A stretch of DNA of 64,000 bases from Aldehydirespirator sp965221185. GTDB lineage: Bacteria; Actinomycetota; Acidimicrobiia; Acidimicrobiales; Aldehydirespiratoraceae. The stretch spans positions 310,001 through 374,000 of the forward strand of contig OZ244866.1 of assembly GCA_965221185.1 (NCBI GenBank), given 5' to 3'. The notes beneath the pieces are model-generated. The model did no database searches and was not told where the DNA came from. It saw nothing but the letters and a program-made list of their open reading frames with translations. Made by a program: the position numbers and the translations under genes. Shown in pieces: positions 25,866 to 33,769 of the stretch (position 1 is its first letter; each line of letters begins with the position of its first letter).

Positions 25866-28133
25866 ATGAGCGTGGTGGCGCCTTCTTCGGCGCCTGCATC
25901 CGGTGCGCCCTCCCGTGCCGATCGCCGGCTTCCGGGTTTGGACGGCCTTCGGGGCCTAGCGGTGGCGTGGGTGCTGGCGTTCCATCTGTGGCCCGACGTG
26001 GTGCGGGGCGGCTGGCTGGGGGTGGGGCTGTTCTTCACGCTGTCGGGCTACCTGATCGCGGGCCTGCTGGATGCCGAGGTCACGACCACCGGCCGGCTGC
26101 GCCTGGGCCGGTTCATGGGCAGGCGGGTTCGCCGGCTGCTGCCTGCCGCGCTGGTGACCATCGCGGCCACGCTCGCACTGACCGCGATCGTGGACGATCA
26201 ACCGCTGCGCACGATCGGCATCGACGCTCTGACCGCCGCGCTGAACGTGTTCAACTGGCACGCGTCGCTCGACGAGGTGGGCTACGCCGGGATCTTCGAG
26301 GCCGCACCGCAACCGTTGGCCCATTTCTGGTCCCTGGCGATCGAGGAGCAGTTCTATCTGGTCTTCCCGGCCGCGGTGGCCCTGACTCGCAGGCCCGGGC
26401 GGGTGGTGTGTGCCATGGCAGCCATCGGCTTGGTCGGCATGTGGCTGTGGTGGGGGTCGACCGACGCCTACGTGGCCACTCCGGTGCGGGCTCTGGAGAT
26501 CGCGGCCGGAGCGGGTCTCGCGGTGGCCCAGGCCCGGTTCGGTGCGGTGCGTCGCCTGTTCAAGCCGCCCGCAGACTTGCCGCGTCCGTCTCGGCTCGCC
26601 TGGGCGGTGTTGCTGGCGGCCGCGGTGGCACTCACCGTGATGTCGGTGGCCCGCCTCGGGCCCGGCGACGGATTGGTGTTCCGGGGCGGTCCCCAACTGA
26701 TGGCGCTGTGCTGGGTGGTGCTGGTGATCGCCGCGGTGAGAGACGGCTGGCCGGCCCGGCTCATGTCGTGGGCGCCGTTGCGATGGTTGGGCCTGCGCTC
26801 TTATGCCATCTACCTGTTCCATTGGCCGGTGATCGAGCTGACCGACTGGCATCCGGCAGTGGTGATCGCGGTCACTCTGGGCGCGGCAGAGGCGTCGTTC
26901 CGTCTGCTGGAAATGCCGGTCCGCCGCGGCACCGGCCGGCGGGCCATACCGCTGCTGGCCGCGGCCGCGGTGGTGGTGGTGGCTGTGTCCGCCGTGGCCG
27001 CGGCCGCCTCCTCACCGACTCGCGGGATCGGCGAGCGAGCCGAGGGTGCCGATGAGTTGCCCGCGTGGCTCACCGAGCAGAACCCACCGGCGACCGCGGC
27101 GCCGGCCACGGGCGGCGCCCCGAGTTCGCTTCCCGAGCCCACGGCACCCGATCCGGCACCAGCCACGACGCCGGTTGCGCCGTCAACCACAGCCGAACCG
27201 CCCGCTGAGCCACCCGCAGAACCAGATGAGACTTCGGGGTCCGAGCCTCCGTCGTCGCTCGCCTCCGAGCCGCCACCCCCGACAGAGTCCGCGGTGCCGT
27301 CAGAGACACCGCCCCCGTCGTCTGATCCGCCATCGGAGTCCACCCAGGATGCCCCGGAGGGGACCGGCGACACTACGACGCCGCCGACCACCGCGCCGAC
27401 CACCGTACCGCCGCAGCCCGAGACCGGGCTCACGGTGCCAATCATCACCGTCATCGGCGACTCCACCGCGGTACATATCGCCGACGGTCTGCGGGAGTGG
27501 GCCGACAACACCCGGGCCATGGCCGTGGTGGACCACTCCCGCATCGGCTGCTCGCCAGCCGCGGTCGGGGGCAGCACCTGGCACGCCCTCAGGGGCCAGG
27601 TGGGCGACGAGCCCACGCCCAGCGGGTTCCAGCCCGGGGTCTACTGCCGGGACGACTACATCCAGCCCGGTTCGGCCGTGGTGCTGGTCGTGGACCACGG
27701 CGCGGTGCTGTTCGACCATCTGCGAGAAGACGGCACCTGGGCCTCGATACTGGACCCGGATCTCGCATCCGACGTGGCCGACTCGTACCGCCAGCTCGTG
27801 GCCAACGCTCGTGCCCGGGGGGTCCGGGTGGTGTTCACCACCGCGCCGCAACTGCTGACGTTCGGCGATGGCCCGTCCGGGAACCAGCCCCAGACCAGCC
27901 CCGAGCGGGCCGAGGCCTACAACGCCCTCATCACTGACTTGGTTCTGGATCTCAACGGCCCCGGGGAAGCCCCGATGGTGGAGCTGATCGAAACCGCAAC
28001 GGCAATCGACGAATCCGGCTACAACGGCCTCTACGGTCGATCCGACGGCATGCACGTCGACTACGAGAAGGCGGAAGTGTTCGCTGCCGACGTGCTCGGG
28101 CCCGCGCTGCTAGCCATGCTCGGCCCGGGCTGA
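25866..28133 (+). CDS. acyltransferase 3 family protein with SGNH-like C-terminal domain
   Basis: 755 residues. The N-terminal 370 residues are a ten-helix acyltransferase-3 (OafA/YrhL) domain: LPGLDGLRGLAVAWVLAFH carries the first motif, HFWSLAIEEQFYLVFP the second, YLFHWPVIE the third. A Pro/Ser/Thr-rich linker of about 150 residues (370-520) leads to an extracytoplasmic SGNH hydrolase-like domain starting ITVIGDSTAVHIADGL, with a late histidine in SDGMHVDYEKA. Relatives O-acetylate surface polysaccharides. A good Shine-Dalgarno (AGGAGGGG) precedes the ATG. It is divergent from the MATE gene. Confidence 0.93.
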   Translation: MSVVAPSSAPASGAPSRADRRLPGLDGLRGLAVAWVLAFHLWPDVVRGGWLGVGLFFTLSGYLIAGLLDAEVTTTGRLRLGRFMGRRVRRLLPAALVTIAATLALTAIVDDQPLRTIGIDALTAALNVFNWHASLDEVGYAGIFEAAPQPLAHFWSLAIEEQFYLVFPAAVALTRRPGRVVCAMAAIGLVGMWLWWGSTDAYVATPVRALEIAAGAGLAVAQARFGAVRRLFKPPADLPRPSRLAWAVLLAAAVALTVMSVARLGPGDGLVFRGGPQLMALCWVVLVIAAVRDGWPARLMSWAPLRWLGLRSYAIYLFHWPVIELTDWHPAVVIAVTLGAAEASFRLLEMPVRRGTGRRAIPLLAAAAVVVVAVSAVAAAASSPTRGIGERAEGADELPAWLTEQNPPATAAPATGGAPSSLPEPTAPDPAPATTPVAPSTTAEPPAEPPAEPDETSGSEPPSSLASEPPPPTESAVPSETPPPSSDPPSESTQDAPEGTGDTTTPPTTAPTTVPPQPETGLTVPIITVIGDSTAVHIADGLREWADNTRAMAVVDHSRIGCSPAAVGGSTWHALRGQVGDEPTPSGFQPGVYCRDDYIQPGSAVVLVVDHGAVLFDHLREDGTWASILDPDLASDVADSYRQLVANARARGVRVVFTTAPQLLTFGDGPSGNQPQTSPERAEAYNALITDLVLDLNGPGEAPMVELIETATAIDESGYNGLYGRSDGMHVDYEKAEVFAADVLGPALLAMLGPG

Positions 28134-28137
28134 CGCC

Positions 28138-28164
28138 CGGCCGCGGCTGCGCACTCCGCGGCCG
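28138..28164 (+). terminator. possible terminator hairpin after the acyltransferase gene
   Basis: CGGCCGCGG (28138-28146) and its exact complement CCGCGGCCG (28156-28164) flank a 9-nt loop, directly after the stop codon. There is no following U-run, so it may be an actinobacterial-type stem-only terminator or just a GC-rich palindrome. Confidence 0.4.
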
Positions 28165-28223
28165 CGGCCCCCGGGGTGGCACACACTGGCGGCGGCCGTG
28201 TCGCACCAGCCGCCTCGTCATGG

Positions 28224-28252
28224 TTGCCTCGCACCGATTCGCGGGCCATACT
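28224..28252 (+). promoter_or_regulatory. promoter of the ilvBNC leader
   Basis: TTGCCT (28224-28229) and CATACT (28247-28252) are 17 bp apart. Transcription would begin about 7 nt later, at the GTG of the leader peptide (28260). Confidence 0.65.
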
Positions 28253-28259
28253 GGGCCTT

Positions 28260-28298
28260 GTGAACCACGCTGTCCGGCCCGTAGTAGTACCTGCCTGA
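28260..28298 (+). CDS. ilvBNC leader peptide with three consecutive valine codons
   Basis: A 12-residue frame (MNHAVRPVVVPA) runs from GTG 28260 to TGA 28298. It has four valine codons, three of them in a row and all GTA, a rare valine codon in this GC-rich genome. The -10 box ends 7 nt before the GTG, so the leader is probably translated from a leaderless end. A hairpin at 28334-28352 lies before ilvB. Leader peptides rich in branched-chain residues control ilv operons by attenuation in many bacteria: when charged Val-tRNA is scarce the ribosome stalls and the hairpin does not form. It is too short for standard ORF calling. Confidence 0.75.
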   Translation: MNHAVRPVVVPA

Positions 28299-28333
28299 CA
28301 GCGCGCGCTCGCAACCCCATCCGATCGTGCGCA

Positions 28334-28352
28334 GACCTCCCCCAGGGAGGTC
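28334..28352 (+). terminator. attenuator hairpin upstream of ilvB
   Basis: GACCTCCC (28334-28341) pairs perfectly with GGGAGGTC (28345-28352) around a 3-nt loop, followed by GTTTCG. It lies 36 nt after the leader-peptide stop and 61 nt before ilvB, the place expected for an attenuator terminator. The U-run is short. A competing antiterminator pairing was not worked out. Confidence 0.6.
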
Positions 28353-28412
28353 GTTTCGCGTGCGGCCCGCGGGACCGATCACACCCCTAGCAACCGCCCC
28401 GGAGGCCCGAGC

Positions 28413-30146
28413 ATGGACATGAACGGCGGACAAGCCCTCGTCAAGACGCTTGAGCGTGAGGGCGTGGAAGTGGTATTCGGGCTGCCCGGCGGAGCCATCC
28501 TGCCCGTCTACGACCCGATCATCGAGTCGACGGTGCGCCACATACTTGTGCGCCACGAGCAGGGCGCCGGCCACATGGCCGAGGGCTACGCCCACGCCAC
28601 CGGACGCCCCGGGGTGGCGATGATCACCTCGGGACCGGGCGCCACCAACATCGTCACCGCGCTGTGCGACGCGTACATGGACTCGGTCCCCGTCGTCTGC
28701 ATCACCGGTCAGGTGCCCTACGCGGCCATTGGCACCGACGCCTTCCAGGAGTGCGATACCACCGGCATCACCCTGTCGGTCACCAAGCACAACTTCCTGG
28801 TCACCGAGGCCCAGGACATCCCCCGCATCGTGCACGAGGCCTTCCACATCGCCACCACCGGTCGGCCCGGCCCGGTCCTGGTGGACATTCCGAAGGACAT
28901 CGTCGACCCCCGCAACCCGCGCTCGGCCATGACCTGGTACGAGCCCACCGACGACATCATGGAGCTGCCCGGATACCGACCCGCGACGGCGGGCGACCCC
29001 GAGCTGGTGCGGGCGGCGGCCGAGTTGATCTGCACGGCCGAGCGCCCCGTGATCTACGCCGGCGGCGGGATCCTCAAGGCTCGGGCCGCGGCCGAGCTGC
29101 TGGCCCTGGCCGAGCTGATCGACGTGCCGGTGGTCACCACCCTCATGGCCCGCGGGTGCTTTCCCGACAGCCACGAGCTGTGCCTGGGCATGCCGGGTAT
29201 GCACGGCAACTACACCGCGGTCACCGCCATGCAGCGCTCGGACCTGCTCATAGCGCTCGGTGCCCGCTTCGACGACCGGGTCACCGGCCGCCTCGACGGC
29301 TTCGCGCCCGACGCCAAGGTGATCCATGTGGACATCGACGCGGCCGAGTTGGGCAAGGTCAGAACTCCTGACGTGGCCATCCAGGGCGACTGCAGGCGAG
29401 TCATCGCTGATCTGGTCGAGGCGCTGCGAGCCTGCGGCGGCGCGGACTCCCAGCCCGACCGCCGAGCCTGGCGCTCGCAGATCAGCGGCTGGCAGGAGCG
29501 CTACCCGCTCGTCTACGAGCAGTCCGAGCCGGGTGACCTGCTCAAGCCACAGTACGTGCTCGAAGTGTTGCGCGACTCCACCCCCGACGACACCATCGTC
29601 ACCTCCGGCGTGGGCCAGCACCAGATGTGGGCCAGCCAGTACTGGCGCTTCGACCATCCCTACACCTGGATCAACTCCGGCGGGCTGGGCACGATGGGCT
29701 TCTCCATCCCTGCCGCGATCGGGGCCAAGGTCGGGATGCCGGACCGGATGGTGTGGGCCGTCGACGGCGACGGCTGCTTCCAGATGACCGCCCAGGAACT
29801 GGTGACCGCGTCCATGGAGCGCATCCCCATCAAGGTCGCCCTGTTCAACAACGCATACCTGGGCATGGTCCGCCAATGGCAGGAGATGTTCTACGAGGAG
29901 CGCTACAGCGAGGTGTACCTCTCCTACGAGGTCCCCGACTACGTGAAGTGGGCAGAGGCCATGGGCTGTGTTGCCCTGCGGGTGGAGGCACCCGAGGAGG
30001 TGGCTCCGGCCATCGCCAAGGCCAACGAGATCGACGACCGTCCCGTGGTGCTGGAGTTCCGCACTGCCGCGGGGGAGAACGTCTTTCCGATGGTTCCGGC
30101 GGGGCAGTCGAACTCCGACATAGTCGTCGACCCGGCGCAGCGATGA
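28413..30146 (+). CDS. ilvB: acetolactate synthase, catalytic subunit
   Basis: 577 residues. Condenses two pyruvates, or pyruvate with 2-oxobutyrate, using thiamine diphosphate, FAD and Mg2+; first step of Val/Leu/Ile synthesis. VRHEQGAGHMAEGYA carries the TPP-activating glutamate (about residue 50). The TPP/Mg motif begins GDGCFQMTAQE and ends in ALFNNAYLGMVRQW (about 450-490). First gene of ilvBNC behind the leader described at 28260. Its stop overlaps the ilvN ATG (ATGA). Confidence 0.97.
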   Translation: MDMNGGQALVKTLEREGVEVVFGLPGGAILPVYDPIIESTVRHILVRHEQGAGHMAEGYAHATGRPGVAMITSGPGATNIVTALCDAYMDSVPVVCITGQVPYAAIGTDAFQECDTTGITLSVTKHNFLVTEAQDIPRIVHEAFHIATTGRPGPVLVDIPKDIVDPRNPRSAMTWYEPTDDIMELPGYRPATAGDPELVRAAAELICTAERPVIYAGGGILKARAAAELLALAELIDVPVVTTLMARGCFPDSHELCLGMPGMHGNYTAVTAMQRSDLLIALGARFDDRVTGRLDGFAPDAKVIHVDIDAAELGKVRTPDVAIQGDCRRVIADLVEALRACGGADSQPDRRAWRSQISGWQERYPLVYEQSEPGDLLKPQYVLEVLRDSTPDDTIVTSGVGQHQMWASQYWRFDHPYTWINSGGLGTMGFSIPAAIGAKVGMPDRMVWAVDGDGCFQMTAQELVTASMERIPIKVALFNNAYLGMVRQWQEMFYEERYSEVYLSYEVPDYVKWAEAMGCVALRVEAPEEVAPAIAKANEIDDRPVVLEFRTAAGENVFPMVPAGQSNSDIVVDPAQR

Positions 30147-30673
30147 TCGCCGCAGCCGCCCCTGCCGGCAATGCCGCGCCGGCTCGCCGGTTCCACACGA
30201 TCGTCACAACGGTGGAGAACAAGCCGGGCGTGCTGGCCAGAGTGGCAGGACTGTTCGCGCGGCGCGGCTTCAACATCGAGTCGCTGGCGGTGGCGCCCAC
30301 CACCGACGAGCGCTTCAGCCGCATCACGTTCACGGTGGACGTGGCCTCGGCCCCGCTCGAGCAGGTGGTCAAGCAGCTCGACAAGCTCATCAACGTCGTG
30401 GAGATCAGCGAGCTCAGCCCCGAAGAGTCAGTCGAGCGGGAGTTGATCCTGGTGACGGTGGCGGTGGACTCCGCGGGAGGCGGCCGCCACGAGCTGCTCG
30501 GGCTGATCGACGACTTCCGGGCGTTCGTGCTCGACGAGAACCAGTCGCAAATGATGCTGTCGCTGTCGGCCCGCCCGGCCCGGCTCGACGAGTTCGAGCA
30601 GCGCCTGCGAGCCTTCGGGATCGTCCAGCTTCAGCGCACCGGGCGGGTCGCCCTGCCCGCACTGGGCTCCTGA
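30143..30673 (+). CDS. ilvN: acetolactate synthase, regulatory subunit
   Basis: 176 residues from ATG 30143, overlapping the ilvB stop by 4 bp. An N-terminal ACT domain (TVENKPGVLARVAGLFARRG, about residues 22-41, then FNIESLAV) binds valine and gives feedback inhibition; the C-terminal half is the ALS_ss_C domain (QMMLSLSARPARLDEF). A longer frame from 29627 runs inside ilvB in another frame and is rejected. Confidence 0.96.
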   Translation: MIAAAAPAGNAAPARRFHTIVTTVENKPGVLARVAGLFARRGFNIESLAVAPTTDERFSRITFTVDVASAPLEQVVKQLDKLINVVEISELSPEESVERELILVTVAVDSAGGGRHELLGLIDDFRAFVLDENQSQMMLSLSARPARLDEFEQRLRAFGIVQLQRTGRVALPALGS

Positions 30674-30734
30674 CCCCCTCGACGTCATTGTTGACCCCCA
30701 CCCCCACAACCACAACCGGCAAAGAGAGGCACCC

Positions 30735-31766
30735 GTGGCGAACATCTACTACGAGGCAGACGTAGACCGGTCGGCAATGGCCGATCGCAAGGTGGCCGTG
30801 CTCGGCTACGGATCCCAGGGCCATTCACACGCCCTCAACCTCAAGGACTCAGGCATCGACGTGCGGGTGGGCCTGCGCGACGGCTCCTCGTCGGCGGCCA
30901 AGGCCAGGGAGGCCGGGCTCGAGGTTCGCTCCATCGCCGACGCCGTGGCTGAGGCTGACGTGACGATGATGCTGATGCCCGACACCGAGATGGGCGCCAT
31001 CTACACCGAGCACGTGGAGCCGAACCTGCAGGCCTCCGATGCGATCTTCTTCGCCCATGGATTCAACATCCGCTTCGGGCTCATATCGCCACCGGAATCG
31101 GTGGATGTGTGCATGGTGGCCCCCAAAGGGCCCGGCCACCTCGTGCGGCGCACCTACGTCGAGGGCGGCGGGGTGCCGTGCCTGGTGGCGGTGGAGCAGG
31201 ACGCCTCCGGCTCGGCGCTGCCCCTCGCGCTGGCCTACGCCGACGCCATCGGCGGGGCCCGGGCCGGCGTGATCGAGACCACCTTCACCGAGGAGACCGA
31301 GACCGACCTGTTCGGCGAGCAGGCCGTGCTGTGCGGGGGCACCACCGCTCTGGTGCAGGCCGCCTTCGAGACGCTGGTCGACGCCGGCTACCAGCCCGAG
31401 ATCGCCTACTTCGAGTGCCTGCACGAGCTGAAGCTGATCGTGGACCTCATGTACGAGGAGGGCATCTCCGGGATGCGCTACTCGGTGTCGGACACCGCCG
31501 AGTACGGCGATCTGACCAGGGGGCCGCGCATCGTGAACGACGCGGTGCGGGCCGAGATGGGCCGGATCCTGGCCGAGGTGCAGGACGGCTCCTTCGCTGA
31601 GGAGTGGGTGGCCGAGGGCCGCGGCGGCCGGGCCAACTTCCTGCGCCTGGAGGCGGCTGGCCACGAGCATCCGGTCGAGAAGATCGGCGCAGAGCTCAGG
31701 GCCATGATGCCCTGGATATCGGCAGGCAAGGCGTCCGTGAAGGAGAGCTCCGGTGGACAGGGCTAG
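30735..31766 (+). CDS. ilvC: ketol-acid reductoisomerase (NADP+), class I
   Basis: 343 residues, the short class I form. Isomerises and reduces acetolactate to dihydroxyisovalerate with NADPH and Mg2+. Rossmann motif VLGYGSQGHSHALNL (residues about 23-37); MVAPKGPGHLVRRTYVEG is the family signature; the Mg-binding DLFGEQAVLCGG and CLHELKLIVDLMYEEGI follow. Third gene of ilvBNC, 61 bp after ilvN, with its own Shine-Dalgarno (AGAGAGG). Confidence 0.97.
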   Translation: MANIYYEADVDRSAMADRKVAVLGYGSQGHSHALNLKDSGIDVRVGLRDGSSSAAKAREAGLEVRSIADAVAEADVTMMLMPDTEMGAIYTEHVEPNLQASDAIFFAHGFNIRFGLISPPESVDVCMVAPKGPGHLVRRTYVEGGGVPCLVAVEQDASGSALPLALAYADAIGGARAGVIETTFTEETETDLFGEQAVLCGGTTALVQAAFETLVDAGYQPEIAYFECLHELKLIVDLMYEEGISGMRYSVSDTAEYGDLTRGPRIVNDAVRAEMGRILAEVQDGSFAEEWVAEGRGGRANFLRLEAAGHEHPVEKIGAELRAMMPWISAGKASVKESSGGQG

Positions 31767-31777
31767 CCGGGGTACCC

Positions 31778-32242
31778 GTGATCGACATCGGCATCGACCA
31801 GGCCGACCGCGTCGCCATCGCCGAGGGGCTGTCCAGGTTGCTGGCCGACAGCTACACGCTGTATCTGAAGACCCACAACTACCACTGGAACGTGGTCGGG
31901 CCGATGTTCAACACGCTGCACCTGATGTTCGAGCAGCAGTACACCGAACTGGCCATGGCCGTCGACCTGATCGCCGAGCGGATCCGGGCGCTCGGCGAGC
32001 CCGCTCCCGGCAGCTACCGCGAGTTCGCCGAGCTGGCGTCGGTCACCGAGGACGCCGACCGTCCCGACGCCAATGAGATGATCCGCCGCCTGGTCGAGGG
32101 CCAGGAGGCGGTGGTCCGCACTGCCCGGTCGGTGTTCGGTGTGACGGACGCGGCCAACGACGAGGCCACCGCCGACCTGCTGACCCAGCGCATGCAGGTC
32201 CACGAGAAGACAGCCTGGATGCTGCGCAGCCTGCTGGCCTGA
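31778..32242 (+). CDS. dps: Dps family DNA-binding ferritin-like protein
   Basis: 154 residues. Dps proteins form dodecamers that oxidise and store iron with peroxide and protect DNA. THNYHWNVVGPMFNTLHLMF (about residues 28-47) holds the ferroxidase histidines at the subunit interface, and AMAVDLIAERIRALGE the Asp/Glu ligands. I chose GTG 31778, which gives the usual short N-terminus; the frame extends upstream into ilvC. It follows ilvC by 11 bp and could be co-transcribed. Confidence 0.92.
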   Translation: MIDIGIDQADRVAIAEGLSRLLADSYTLYLKTHNYHWNVVGPMFNTLHLMFEQQYTELAMAVDLIAERIRALGEPAPGSYREFAELASVTEDADRPDANEMIRRLVEGQEAVVRTARSVFGVTDAANDEATADLLTQRMQVHEKTAWMLRSLLA

Positions 32243-32302
32243 GGAGGGGTTGAGCGGCCTCATAGTCGCCCAACTCGGCTGGCCACGCCCATATATAGTC
32301 TT

Positions 32303-32346
32303 CTATACCTTGGTATAGGGTAATCCGCTATACGCAGGTATATACT
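32303..32346 (+). promoter_or_regulatory. paired AT-rich dyads and -10-like box upstream of the AAA ATPase gene
   Basis: CTATACC-TT-GGTATAG (32303-32318) is a perfect inverted repeat. A second, looser one, CTATAC-GCA-GGTATA, follows at 32328-32342, and TATACT at 32341-32346 could be a -10 box. The stretch 32290-32350 is far richer in A+T than its surroundings. This looks like an operator with two sites for one dimeric repressor or activator. Confidence 0.55.
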
Positions 32347-32385
32347 GCTAGACACACTCGGCGGGCTTCGCCGGCGGAGGCTCTC

Positions 32386-33561
32386 ATGTTGGACGCGGTA
32401 AGAAATCCCTACAGCCCCGGTGCGGGCAGCCCTCCACCCGACTTGGTCGGCCGGGAGATCGAGCAGGAGCAGTTCGACGTGACCGCCAAGCGTCTGCTTC
32501 TCGGGCGGCCCGACCGCAGCCAACTGCTCGTAGGCCTCCGGGGGGTGGGCAAGACGGTGCTGCTCAGAGAATTCGGACGCATCGCCCAGGAGCACGGCTG
32601 GAGGAACCACCATCTGGAATGCGTCGAAGAAACAGACTTTCTGAGGGCCGCGGCACATCTAGCTCGTGCCGCGATCTTGGATCTGTCCGGCGGGACCCGG
32701 CTCAGTGAGATCGGCTCGAGGGCTCTCGGCGTGCTGCGGGCGTTTCAGCTCACCTGGGAGATCCGGGGCGGGGGCGCTGTCTCGATGGGCGTCGACCCTG
32801 TTCCGGGACGGGCCGACTCGGGTGATCTCGACCGTGATCTGACCGATCTGCTGCGCGAGGTCGGGCAGCTCGCGCAGTCGCGGGACACCGGCGTGTTGTT
32901 CACCATCGATGAAGTACAGCACATTGCCGCCACCCGCCTCAGGCCGCTGCTGGTAGGACTTCACGAGATGAGCCAGCTTCAACTCCCGCTGCTAGTGGCC
33001 GGCGCGGGCCTGCCGTCGGTGCGGGCCCTGCTCGGCGAGGCACGGACCTACGCGGAGCGCCTCTTCACGTTTGTGCCGATGGACAGCCTGTCGCGGGAGA
33101 CCGCGTCCGAAGCTCTCGTTCGGCCTGCCGCCAGAGAAGGGGTCGGCTGGGAGGGGGCCGCTCTCGACGAGGTGTTCGAAGCCACGCTCGGCTATCCCTA
33201 CTTCCTGCAAGAGTTCGGCAAGCAGGCATGGCGCGTGGCGGCAGGCCCCGATCGAATCACCCACGAGGATGTGCGGCAGGCGAAGCCGCTGGTAACTGAT
33301 GAACTCGATGAGGGCTTCTTCAGTGTTCGAGTGGGAAGGACCACGAAGGCAGAGCGCGAGTACCTTCGGGCCATGGCGTCCCTCGGCCGCGGCCCCTATC
33401 GATCGGGCGCGGTGGCGACGGTGATGAACAAGTCCACGCAGCAAGTGTCGACTCTGCGGGACTCGCTGATCAAGCGCGGCCTCTGTTACGCGCCCCAGCA
33501 CGACCGGATCGACTTCACCGTTCCGATGTTCGACGACTTCGTCCTGCGGCGCCTGGTTTGA
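32386..33561 (+). CDS. AAA-family ATPase with C-terminal winged-helix-like region
   Basis: 391 residues. Walker A is LVGLRGVGKTVLL (about residue 48), Walker B is VLFTIDEVQHIA (about 173) and sensor 1 fits LPLLVAGAGLPSV. The layout follows the archaeal-type ATPase/Orc1-Cdc6-like group of stand-alone ATP-binding proteins. The C-terminal 70 residues (YRSGAVATVMNKSTQQVSTL) look like a winged helix, so it may bind DNA. Function unknown. The paired dyads at 32303-32342 just upstream suggest tight or autogenous control. Gene start at ATG 32386 with GGCGGAGG before it. Confidence 0.8.
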   Translation: MLDAVRNPYSPGAGSPPPDLVGREIEQEQFDVTAKRLLLGRPDRSQLLVGLRGVGKTVLLREFGRIAQEHGWRNHHLECVEETDFLRAAAHLARAAILDLSGGTRLSEIGSRALGVLRAFQLTWEIRGGGAVSMGVDPVPGRADSGDLDRDLTDLLREVGQLAQSRDTGVLFTIDEVQHIAATRLRPLLVGLHEMSQLQLPLLVAGAGLPSVRALLGEARTYAERLFTFVPMDSLSRETASEALVRPAAREGVGWEGAALDEVFEATLGYPYFLQEFGKQAWRVAAGPDRITHEDVRQAKPLVTDELDEGFFSVRVGRTTKAEREYLRAMASLGRGPYRSGAVATVMNKSTQQVSTLRDSLIKRGLCYAPQHDRIDFTVPMFDDFVLRRLV

Positions 33562-33562
33562 G

Positions 33563-33585
33563 AGACCGAGCGGATAGGCCGCGAG
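33563..33585 (+). repeat. short module of the dispersed intergenic repeat
   Basis: GAGACCGAGCGGATAGGCCG lies directly after the ATPase stop codon. It matches the GGCCGAGCGG(A/G)TAGGCCG module found at 9460-9486 and 59822-59845. Confidence 0.6.
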
Positions 33586-33600
33586 TCAAGACTGAACACG

Positions 33601-33747
33601 GCGTTCGACGATCATGGCCACGCCTTGGCCGCCGCCGACGCACATCGACTCCAGGCCGATGGTGTTGTCGGCGCCCTCGAGGCCGTTGAGCAGGGTGCAC
33701 ATGATGCGCGAGCCGGTCATGCCGAAGGGATGGCCCAACGCGATCGC
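33601..33747 (-). pseudogene. truncated thiolase 3' end (duplicate of 36631-36777)
   Basis: 147 bp match the last part of the thiolase gene at 36622-37824 with about eight differences (roughly 95% identity). On the minus strand it encodes ALGHPFGMTGSRIMCTLLNG and GLESMCVGGGQG, the C-terminal active-site regions. The rest of the gene is absent: the match stops at 33747 in mid-gene. The two copies are direct repeats exactly 3030 bp apart and enclose the M24 peptidase and lipoprotein genes. It is either the remnant of a tandem thiolase paralogue or the footprint of an insertion. Confidence 0.85.
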
Positions 33748-33769
33748 CTCAAGCGCGCCAGCGCTGGGA

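Noticed and set aside
28218..29876. 552-codon minus-strand frame opposite ilvB
   Set aside because: Antisense shadow in GC-rich DNA; ilvB on the plus strand is complete and conserved.
33614..33769. N-terminal extension of the M24 peptidase
   Set aside because: This stretch is the antisense of the duplicated thiolase end; the peptidase-like sequence begins after ATG 33770.
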